From the NCBI GenBank assembly GCA_022036555.1, contig CM039137.1, positions 23,561,364 through 23,625,363 of the forward strand: DNA of 64,000 bases. Direction: 5' to 3'. The DNA comes from Microstegium vimineum. Lineage: Eukaryota; Streptophyta; Magnoliopsida; Poales; Poaceae. The notes under the pieces were generated by a model. That model saw only the letters and a program-made list of their open reading frames with translations. It was not told the DNA's origin and searched no databases. A program made the position numbers and the translations under genes. This document shows positions 55,519 to 64,000 of the stretch, piece after piece (position 1 is the first letter of the stretch; every line of letters starts with the position of its first letter).

Positions 55519-58191
55519 TCATGTGCCCTTTTTTTTGTCCCGAGTACCACACTTGGCCGGATCCTTCCACGTGAACTTGTGGCTCTTCTTCTCCTGCGGC
55601 GTCAGTCCGGTGTAGTTCTTCCACTGGGCTAGCACGTCCATTAGGTCGTGCAGCTTGTTCCCGAGCCCCACGCAGCAGTTTGCGTGCATGGTGCACGCCG
55701 CGGCCATGTCGATGTGGAAGATCCGGCAGAAGCCGCCGAAGCGCGCCGTGTCGAGGAACTGGACGCGCGCGCCCAGGTCGCGGGCGAGCTCGTGCTTGAT
55801 CTCGTTGAACACGGCCTGCTCGTGGTTCGGCGGGAACCGCGCCCGCGCCGCGCGCCACCGCCGCAGCATCTCCACCGTCCGGTTCGTCGCCTTCACGTAG
55901 AAGAACACCGTGTTGGGCCAGTTGTCCAGGCTGTCGGCGTCCCCCGAGAACACGTCGCTCGACGTCGTCATGTCCGCGAGAACGCTGATGTGCCGGAACG
56001 GGTTGCGGAACCACAAGATGTCCACGTCCTGCACACACCACGTCGTAGAACGGTCATCAGCCCAGATCGATCAGGAGGAAACTTCGGACTCAATTCAACC
56101 ATGGTTGGCGGCCATGCATGCGTACCGTGAAGAGGAAGTTGTAGCCGAGCTCGAGGACGCGCTGCTGCAGGGAGAGCTTGGTCCATACGAGCTCAACGTA
56201 CGCCTCGCTCATGTAGTTGTTGGCGGAGCTGAGGTCCATGGTCTTCACCTCCAGGAGGTAGCAGTGTGGATGCACGGCTTTGCAGTAGCTGAACGCCTTG
56301 GCGTCGACGGCGACGACGAGGACGTTGTTCAGTAGGTGGCCGATCCCTTCACCGACCCGGAAGCTCTCGCGGAAGAGACCGAGCAGCGAGTTTGGATGCG
56401 CGAACGCTTCGTTCACCGACGTGATGATCACCGTCCTGTCGTCGGTGGCCACCTTGGGCAGCAGCTGGGCCAAATCTGCAAATTCAGACTGAGGAAGGAT
56501 CGATGCAGTTCATCAGTTTCGCCATTCTGGCATTCAGCTTTCACGCGAAATAAAAGGCATTCATTTTTTCCTGAAATTGGCTGTACGACCCAGTTTTGCA
56601 GCAATGGTTCCCTCTGTTCTGTTTCATAATATTTGTCATTCTGCTTTCATCTCACACAAAACAAGAAGCAATAAAGAGAGAAATTATTTTCTCTTTAAGT
56701 ACCAACTTAAAGAAAGGTGTAAGATTATGCACGTGCCCTTGTTTTTTTTTTTTCTCACACTCGTGCAGCGTGCTCAGCTAGGAGTTTTGCGGCGTCCAAG
56801 ATATCGAGCTCTACGAGAGCTCTCCAAGACAAATTTAGTTAAAGTTCAAACCGCTTAAGTTTTCGAAAAACGAGAATTGCATTTTTTTAGGGACAGAGGT
56901 ATTACTGATAAACAACCTTCTTGTTTTCTGTGCACAACATCTTTTTACATATCTTTAATTTCCGTGTCCAAACCTAAAATATCTTCTATTTTGGGATGGA
57001 TGAAGTATCTATAGAGAGGATACCAGGGGGTACCATGGTTTTTTCTAGTGGATCCCACACTAGCTTGTTTATATCTACCATTGCATTCTCTCTAGAAAAG
57101 TTTGAAGCATATAACTACATTCTTTCATGGACAGAGGGAATACGTTCTTGCATGATATAAATCATCACTATATGTGGTGTGTCATGATAGGGACTAAAAA
57201 GTTATTAATGCTTTGGGACGTGAGAATATGATAATTGAATAAAAAAATAATCCTGGAATTACAAATATTACGTAAGAGGGGGAGTATGTAGGAGTAAGCA
57301 TATTGGTAGTTGTATTTTCGATTTTTCACAAATGAAAACAATGCTAGTTGTAATGTATAGTACCCTCCACAATGCATGATACTACATCTATAAAAAGATT
57401 TTGCTATGTAAGTACTTGTACATCTAGAATTTCTAATATTTCACGACAAGGTAGTATTATACTATACTCTAATATCCAAGACAATTGATTGTTGTGGTGT
57501 TGTGTTATTAGAGTGAACATAAGACATTATATTATTAGATGTAATGGCAAAGTTGTATGCTACATAAGATACAACTTTAATTTCTTCTTATTTTTATTAA
57601 ATATTTTAGCACACCAATAAAAAATCATATGTAACACCTATAATTAATGTGTCAGTTCATGGTATTCCTGACATCGACATGTGAAATACAATTTGCCACG
57701 TTCTACACTGGATGCAGAATAAACCCTCTGGTTTAGTGTTTTTTTTTACAATTTTCTTACTAATGATAGTTAAAGATATATTTGAAAAAAAAATATTACT
57801 GATGGATAAAGATATATAGATGTAATCACTTATCAGAGTTAGATATTTGGATTTAACCATATGAGAAATACAAGCACCATATCTATCTGAGAAATGCAAG
57901 CACCATACTTCATCCTTCTCAAAGACATCAAAGCATGAAAAAAAATAATGGCCATATAGATGGGAATTAAAAAAATGTTAACACAAATTTCACCTTAGCA
58001 GAATCTTGAGATATGATACTATCTCCCGGAGAAGCTACTCCAATTTCAGTGCAGTAGCTCTTCTCTAGCATGTCCGAGGACCTATGGATGCTCGCAAGCG
58101 CAAATAAGATGAGCAGAGCACATACGGTTGCAAGCCACATTTCAAAGACAAAGAACACAATACGACCGAGATACTCCTTCTGGAGCTTCAT
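55519..58191 (-). CDS. GT77-type glycosyltransferase copy C, three exons
   Basis: The exons are 58191-57994 (66 codons), 56488-56126 (121 codons) and 56028-55519 (169 codons and stop), for 356 residues. All introns are phase 0 and GT-AG (AAG|GTGAAA...CCTCAG|TCTGAA; ACG|GTACGC...GTGCAG|GACGTG). Exon 1 encodes a membrane anchor (about residues 11-34, VFFVFEMWLATVCALLILFA), unlike the exon 1 of A and B in sequence. The PF03407 domain has TVIITSVNEAFAHPNSLLGL, CKAVHPHCYLLEV, the DxD motif DVDILWFRNPF (residues 188-190) and CTMHANCCVGLGNKLHDL. It is probably a type II Golgi enzyme; sugar and acceptor are unknown. A TATA box lies 77 bases upstream of the ATG. Intron 1 is 1.5 kb. It is in tandem with copy D. 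Confidence 0.92.
56489..57993 (-). other. large intron 1 of GT77 copy C
   Basis: This is 1505 bases of AT-rich sequence between a GTGAAA donor and a TTCCTTCCTCAG acceptor. No gene or clear transposon was recognised inside. The corresponding introns in A, B and D are 77-150 bases. Confidence 0.8.
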
Positions 58192-58267
58192 GGCCTTGTC
58201 TGAGAGAGAAAGTGGCAGAGGTGAAATGAGTTTTGAAGTGAAAGGGATAGGAGACTGAATTTGCGGA

Positions 58268-58277
58268 TATATTTATA
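58268..58277 (-). promoter_or_regulatory. TATA box of GT77 copy C
   Basis: TATAAATATA on the minus strand, 77 bases upstream of the ATG at 58191. Position and sequence fit a plant core promoter. Confidence 0.65.
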
Positions 58278-58279
58278 AG

Positions 58280-58960
58280 AGAATTTTTATATATAATATC
58301 TGTTGTACTAATATACAACAAATAAATGTGGCAGTGTTTACTTAGGTGCAGATAAAATAATAATTTCGCCCTATTAAAGTGGCAGCACGTGGATCTATCT
58401 TCTAGATAGATAGATACTACTACCACCTAGATAGATACTATTACTACATCCAGTCATAAAAATAGTTGATATATTTGACTTTGCATTGTATTTAATGTAT
58501 ATCTTTTGACCACTATCATATTCTAGAATGCAATTTTGAAACCCTATAAATTTAGGAATTTCTGTAGGTGTTTTTAAATACAAATTTGCAGATATAGCAT
58601 GTAGGTCTCCAAACTATAAAATTGAGAAGCTACCGGTGTTTGTAGTTTTTGGGATTTGACAAAATCTTGTCCTAACTGATATATTTTTCATTCAGATTAT
58701 CCATCCATCAATCGACAACTGATAATGTACGTTATGACTAGACATAGCAGCCTTTAACCAGATCTTTATTTTTTTTAAAAAAAAACACACAAACTCTTTT
58801 AGTGGGCACTATACTATATATCCGGCAAAGAATAAGCGAACAGTGATGTACACTCCTAGTATTTCATTTCCCTGATTTCGTACAAGTAGAAATCAGAACA
58901 ACTTTTATGCACATACGCACCGCCGGGTGGCCTCGCCCTCGGTCGATCACAATCACAGCA
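58280..58960. other. spacer between copies C and D
   Basis: AT-rich sequence with a GATA microsatellite-like patch near 58400-58440. No gene was recognised. It must hold the 3' end of copy D and the upstream promoter of copy C. Confidence 0.5.
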
Positions 58961-58970
58961 GTCGTCACGA

Positions 58971-60333
58971 TCAGTGGATGCATATGCCAGGCACCTTCCA
59001 GCGCACGGGCCCCCGGTTGCGGTCCTCGTCGTCCATCTGCCGGTACGCCCGCCACTGGTTCAGCAGGTTGCCGAGGTCGTTGAGCTTGGCGCCCAGGCCG
59101 ACGCAGCAGTTGGCGTGCATGGTGTAGAGCGTGTTGAAGTCGCGGGTGTTGTTGCAGAATCCGGCGTTGTGCTCCGTGTCCAGGAACTGGATGCGCAGGC
59201 CGCGCGTGGTCACCAACTCCACCTTGATCTCGTTCAGCACCTGCTGCTCGTGCTTCCCCGGGAACGCCTCCCGCGCGCCGTGCCACGCCTCGAACGCGCC
59301 CACCGTGCGCCGGCTCGACTTGGCGTACAGGAACCCCGTGTTTGGCAGGTTCATCGGGCTGTACGGGTCCCCGAAGTAGAAGTCCGACGACGTCACCATG
59401 TGCGCCGCCACCGACATCCGCTCGAACGGGTTCCGGAACCACAGAATGTCCACGTCCTGCGTGCATCACCATCATGACCAATCGTAAGGGTGTGTGTTTT
59501 TGTAGAAGACGGTTTCACTTTCTAGTTTTTCTCCGGCCTGTTCCTGGAACCTACAGTACTGTAGAAGAACTATTCAAAGTCCACCTGCTTAGCGTATGCG
59601 TACCGTGAAGAGGAAGTTGTAGCCGAGCTCGAGGATCCTCTGCTGCAGCCGGACCTTGCTCCAGACCAGGTCGATGTAGTCCTTGCTCATGAACACCTTC
59701 TCGGAGGAGAGGTTGCCGCGCGCGGCGGCGGCGGGGAGGAGGTAGCAGTGCGAGTGCACGGCGCGGCACCGCTCCAGCGCGCCGCCATCGAGCGCCACCA
59801 CCAGGAGGTGGTCCACGAAGTGCGCGATCCGCTCGCCGCTGCGGAAGCTCTCCAGGAACAGGTCCAGCAGCGAGTCCTCCGCCGCCCACGCCTCGTTCAC
59901 CGACGTCATGATCACCGTCCTGTCCTCGTCCGCCACCGCGCGCAGCAGCCGCTCCAGCTCGTCCTCTGGCTCCGCCGCCGTGCCATGCTGCTGCGTGCGT
60001 ACATGGATGGATGATCGAGCAGGTCAGGAACAACAACACACGGTGTCAAGAAACTGAAATCGAGCAAAGACTACTACAGCTTGGCCGGCGATCGGAGTTT
60101 TGGAACCGGGATATGATGTTGACGAATTAATTCACCTTTGCGTCGGCGTGAGCAGGAGGCTCCTGGACGAGAGGAGCATCGTCGAAGCCCGTGGTTCCGT
60201 TGGCCCAGGTCGAGATCCCCGTGAACCGCGCTCCGCTCGTCGCCGTCGTCAGGAAGAAGAGCAGGACGGCGGCGGCGGACGCCCCGAGGATGAAGGACAC
60301 GAGCTGGTGAAGCGCGTTCTGCTGGCTGCCCAT
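58971..60333 (-). CDS. GT77-type glycosyltransferase copy D, three exons
   Basis: The exons are 60333-60136 (66 codons), 59987-59604 (128 codons) and 59456-58971 (161 codons and stop), for 355 residues. Introns are GT-AG and phase 0 (AAG|GTGAAT...CAGCAG|CATGGC; ACG|GTACGC...ACGCAG|GACGTG). The exon 2 acceptor could instead be three bases upstream. The membrane anchor is at about residues 11-30 (LVSFILGASAAAVLLFFLTT). The catalytic domain has TVIMTSVNEAWAAEDSLLDL, CRAVHSHCYLL, DVDILWFRNPF with DxD at residues 195-197, and YTMHANCCVGLGAKLNDLGN. One cysteine conserved in A-C before the TMHANCC stretch is tyrosine here. A probable Golgi glycosyltransferase. The 3' end is 780 bases from the start of copy C on the same strand. 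Confidence 0.92.
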
Positions 60334-60473
60334 CTCGGACGGACTCGGAACACCGCTCCGGTGCTGCCAACAACGCCGGTCGCCTGCAGCTGCAGGCCAG
60401 AAGCCGAAGAAAAAAAAGACAGGGCGAGGAGGAGTGTCGTGTCGTAGAAGGGGAAGGCCGGAACTGCCTGCAG

Positions 60474-60483
60474 GTCTATACTT
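60474..60483 (-). promoter_or_regulatory. possible TATA box of GT77 copy D
   Basis: AAGTATAGAC on the minus strand about 145 bases before the ATG. It is a weaker match than the box of copy C. Confidence 0.35.
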
Positions 60484-60499
60484 AACTCTTTAGCTCGTT

Positions 60500-61550
60500 T
60501 TCGTCTTCTCCCTTTTAAAAGTCCAGAAAATGTAAGAGAGAAACTTGACAATTTGGTGTTTATCAGGGTGTTGATCCTGTCAAAGGACGTGACATTAGCT
60601 GACGACGACGAGACCAGTTCTGGTGTGCTACACCAACACTACACGCGGTGAAATGTAATAGGAATTTGGACATCGATCGATGTGTTGTTATGTTTCGCTG
60701 TCTATACTACAAATGCATGTGCATTTCCACTCCAACGCTCATGTGGAGAGTCAAACGACGTACGTGTCTCGGAAATCATGGAAAACGTTTCTGTGCTCTT
60801 CATCAGTAATCTAATCTGAGCCTGGGAACTGTTGATTCATGTGCATCAGAAACTTCGTACTGTATGGGTCACTGGGTGATTGCATGGATTCTTGTGCTCA
60901 GCGTGCTGTAGTGTTGTGTGCTAGTACTGCACATTTTCTTCTGAGTAACAATAGTTCTACAGTACTGTACTTGCGTGCAGATTATTATATCTCCTTTGTG
61001 GCCGTTGGACACCTCAGTTGCCTGTATACTGATAAACCCTCTGGGGACCATGACTAAACTATCGCCTCTTCTTGTTCAACGCTTCACGGCACCATGCGTG
61101 TGTGATGTCGATATCGATCCACTGGTGATTCATTACTGGTATCTGCAGTGGCTTTCGCTAACAACTCCTTAGTCGTGTACAGATTTCTCACGTGGCACAT
61201 CTCATGCTGAGCGAAGCCCTGTTATCTATCTCAAAATATTATGCGTATACCGGGGGCGATCGAGCTACTTCCTTCTCCCCTGTGTCAATACGAGTACAAA
61301 TTAGGGGGTGCTTGATTCTGTCAAACTGAGATGGCACCGTGTGTGGACCGAAATGTTGGTGACGCAACGCAACGGCGGTCTCTTTTTTCCGCCTCGCGGA
61401 TCACTGGCCTTGGAAAGTAGCGGTAGAATAGAAAGTCGTGGCTCGCTGGTTCCGGATACGGACGGGTAAAAGTTTGTCTCGACTACTGGATCTAATGGTT
61501 CTGAAATCCTTATTTTCCGTGAAAAAACAAAGAAGACCGACCGCCGGGGA
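60500..61550. other. upstream region of copy D, no gene recognised
   Basis: No coding region or transposon was recognised. Short frames on both strands are treated as chance. Confidence 0.5.
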
Positions 61551-61561
61551 GGGGAATTTTG

Positions 61562-62886
61562 GAAAAAAAATTGGGTGCAGGAGGGCTGTAGAGTGCCCTC
61601 CGTGCAGCCCTGCTCTTGATTGACTACACGTGGATAGGCCTAAGATCTAACGCTGGTATGCAAACAGCTCCACCACGCGCTCCTGGTTCATGACGGACAA
61701 TCTCGGCTCGGCTCCGCTCCCTTCCCGCCCGCAATCTCGGCTCCCTTTATTTTCCTGGACGCCGCCGCCGACGGCTTCCTTCATCTTCCCCTGCAGTCAC
61801 TAGGACACACTTGCCGCCACGCCGCCGGCGAGGGAGCGCACGCGCTGCTGCTGCTGGAGGTGCTCGCGAAGGCCATTGGAGCCGCTTCAAACCTCGCCGA
61901 TGCTGGTCCAGTTCGTGCTGCAGCAGACACAACACATAGGTGAAGAAACCGCAAGCTGCTAGCGTCTAGCACTAATTGAGGATAAAGTTTCCTGAGAGCA
62001 CCCTGCACCCCTCCATTCCTCTAGTCACTGGATAGCACTTGAAAACGAAAGCAGGTCTGATGAACTTGTGTTTATATATGATTGTAGATTGTAAATTGTC
62101 TAAACATTGTGCATTGATCAAGTTGTGGATGGATGGCAGATCAAATTGTGATTGTAAATTGCTGATTTGTAACATGATTGATACTCAACATTATTCATAA
62201 ATTGAAGAAAAATGATGTATTATATCATTCTCCTTGTGGGGTGTTTTCACAGTTATTAGCACCAAGAAGAGGTTGTATATATCATTTGGAGGTTCAGAAA
62301 TCTCGCATGAGTTACCAATCGATCCCCTTGCAGCCATAAGAAAACACAGCAGACAGTGGTAAGCAAATATGTGCTGCCGAAAGACATGACACACTGAATT
62401 GTGAGGGCTCATGCACTATAATACTATATCGAATCATGTAAAGTTCAGAAGGATGAAGAATTGCAAGGGCGACTGCTCGACGGCTACGGTGGCCGCCGCG
62501 CCCACCTCATCGATCCGCAGGACGCAGGCGTCCAAGACATTTGGCGCGTGGGAAGGCCGGGTCCTTGGGCAAACGGGAGTGGCTCGTGACATTCAAAGGC
62601 ATGGATTTGGGGCAGGACCTCGTCAATTCGCCGGCGCGGCGGCGGAAGGATACAGTGAAGGCAAATGGGAGATATTTGGTTCGTTTGACTCGGCTCGAGG
62701 AAGAAAGAAGCCGAGCGCTGCGAGCGGAGCGCGCAGCAGATCGCGACTCGGCGTGGGAGCCGACCTCTGCCGCGTGAGAGCCTTGCGAGCAGCAGGCGTT
62801 AGATGAACTGGACGTCCACGCGTCGCATATCCGGGGCAGGGCTGCACGGAGGGCACTCTACAGCCTCCTGCACCCAATTTTTTTTC
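61562..62886. mobile_element. Pack-MULE-like element with 9-bp target duplication
   Basis: GGAATTTTG occurs at 61553-61561 and 62887-62895, directly outside the termini. The terminal inverted repeats are about 51 bases, almost identical, starting GAAAAAAAATTGGGTGCAGG and running to GTGCAGCCCTG. A 9-base duplication and long inverted repeats are Mutator hallmarks. The interior holds GC-rich gene-like pieces at both ends (61640-61940 and 62455-62815) and AT-rich sequence between, with no MuDR-type transposase. The size is 1325 bases. Confidence 0.85.
62460..62803 (+). pseudogene. probable captured coding fragment inside the Pack-MULE-like element
   Basis: A GC-rich segment is open in two plus-strand frames, one of them giving VTFKGMDLGQDLVNSPARRR and LVRLTRLEEERSRALRAERA, the other an Ala/Gly/Arg-rich product. 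I do not recognise either. A similarly GC-rich piece near 61780-61935 ends with a possible donor (ACATAG|GTGAAG). These are candidates for host sequence carried by the element. Confidence 0.35.
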
Positions 62887-62899
62887 GGAATTTTGCCGA

Positions 62900-63250
62900 T
62901 GAACCGGGTTAACCTGACTGAAGTCTGTTAGCCAACTAAGGCCCGGCCCACGAAGGGGGTTCTAAGGCCAGGATTTCGGCCGGGTGAATGACAAGGCCGA
63001 GGCCCGAGGGCAACTACTTTTGTTGGCACTACTCGACCACTGCTAACCTGTGCTTCAAACCGGGGTGCTTGGTTTGAGAAAATTGGCTGCTCCATAATCT
63101 TATTATCACGCTTATTATGCTTTGTTTATTTATCATATGTAGAATACGTACAATGCACTCTCTCAATCCTAAATTATAAGTAAAAAAAACATATCAAATT
63201 TGTATGTGCACGAGAGGTTTAAAGATTTGTCAATGGTTATGTCATAAGTT
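62900..63250. other. stretch without recognised genes
   Basis: Between the Pack-MULE-like element and the L1 remnant. A GGCCCGG/GGCCGAGGCC-rich patch is at 62940-63010. Nothing further was recognised. Confidence 0.45.
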
Positions 63251-63289
63251 TCAACTCTTTGCATCATAAATCAACACTTAACTCGTACG

Positions 63290-63830
63290 GACATAGGAGG
63301 AACCATTTGATATTAAAAAACCAGTCTTTGGCTAAAAAAAACTCACAGGAGGTTTTTGAGATGAACTCAAATTTTATGCCTATTAGAAGACAACCACCCA
63401 TTCCTTACAAAGATTTTCATTGCCACACTCTCAAGCAAACGACAAGCTTTCTTCATTGTTGCTTTGTTGCGCTCCTTATGAAGAATTGACCCAAAACACG
63501 TCTAGTACATGGCTATGAAAATTACTAATAAGTAAGAAAACAAACAACAATTGCTCTCACCCAAATTAGAGAACGCAATTTGGTATTCACTTCTTGAGCC
63601 CAAGGCCCCCAAAAATCTGACAATTCCTTTGGAGGTTGTAAACCAAATGCAACTTGAGCAATCCTCCAAACAAATTTTGCAACATGACAATCAAAAAAAC
63701 AGATGTTGTATAGTTTCTTTGTTGTTACAAAACAACAATTATAATCACCTTTCCAATTTCACTTTAGAAATTTGTCTTTTGTTAAAATAACACCCATATA
63801 AGTTTGAAAAAAGATTGAGTTCATAGGATC
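63290..63830 (-). mobile_element. L1-type LINE remnant (zf-RVT region)
   Basis: On the minus strand from about 63815: ILTKDKFLK, a TGA in place of Trp, NWKGDYNCCF, a shift, NNKETIQHLFF, a shift, DCHVAKFVWRIAQVAFGLQP and ELSDFWGPW. This is the zinc-binding domain (zf-RVT) that ends plant L1 ORF2 proteins. Downstream pieces, including KERNKATMKKACRLLESV at about 63460, continue the C-terminus. At least two frameshifts and several stops are present. No A-tail was found. Confidence 0.75.
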
Positions 63831-64000
63831 TCCATTGGATGATTGTGAGTCATGAAGGAGAAAGGATTGATATCGTTAGGACAACTGGTAAAAGCGGCGA
63901 AATTCGAAACAAGCGGTGCCAGATTATCCGAGCGCCCCGTGCCACTGACCACTAGTTGTCCCCCGATGGCTCTATCTTTTTTTTTTTAAAGAGAATTACT

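Noticed and set aside
55505..56041. 178-codon frame overlapping exon 3 of GT77 copy C
   Set aside because: It is a shadow of the real exon in another frame, rich in Arg/Pro/His with no family match. The same applies to the frames at 55648-56130, 58864-59481, 58974-59477 and 59551-60039.

Overview
The window is plant nuclear DNA, almost certainly from a grass and probably a panicoid such as Sorghum or a relative. This is inferred from the dense nesting of copia and gypsy retrotransposons, CACTA elements with GCCGAGTG-type subterminal repeats, Stowaway/Tourist MITEs, Helitron and Pack-MULE-like elements, GC-rich exons and GT-AG introns. No rRNA, tRNA or CRISPR was seen.

The host content is a small cluster of GT77-type glycosyltransferase genes (At4g15970-like nucleotide-diphospho-sugar transferases). 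There are six traces: a 5' stub of exon 1 (11432-11484, minus), a frameshifted copy A (20340-21675, minus), a degenerate last exon (25160-25738, plus), an intact two-exon copy B (36852-37990, plus), and two intact three-exon copies C (55519-58191, minus) and D (58971-60333, minus). Intact copies encode about 353-356 residues: a short cytosolic tail, one membrane anchor and a lumenal catalytic domain with a DxD motif. Exon 1 and the promoter of copy A are duplicated (11432-18810 against 21625-24940), and the duplicates carry different transposon insertions. Other host traces are an F-box gene exon (52604-53140) with a broken second-exon copy 12 kb away, a single captured FtsZ exon (44611-44703), and an ORF with a PNRC-like motif (54484-55060).

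Layout: 1-7381, copia element in plus orientation (gag to 3' LTR; 5' LTR outside the window). 7382-11431, a second retroelement whose long ORF is broken only by TAG codons. 11432-18810, duplicated promoter with two Helitron-like insertions. 18810-20340, MITE-rich spacer. 20340-25738, GT77 copy A, a truncated CACTA element and a GT77 relic. 25741-33100, L1 tail and a Helitron-like region. 33119-36219, foldback transposon, L1-like tail and a CACTA nested in a Tourist MITE. 36852-37990, GT77 copy B. 38000-42400, MITEs, a retroposon with target duplication and F-box relics. 42400-45100, captured gene pieces. 45101-51526, a gypsy chromovirus relic interrupted by an RTE-type LINE. 51526-53140, repeat and F-box exon. 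53886-60333, GT77 copies C and D with spacer. 61562-62886, a Pack-MULE-like element with 9-bp target duplication. 63290-63830, L1 tail.

The functional output is probably three membrane-anchored glycosyltransferases (B, C, D), acting in the Golgi by family precedent, plus possibly an F-box protein. The rest is mobile DNA in various states of decay.
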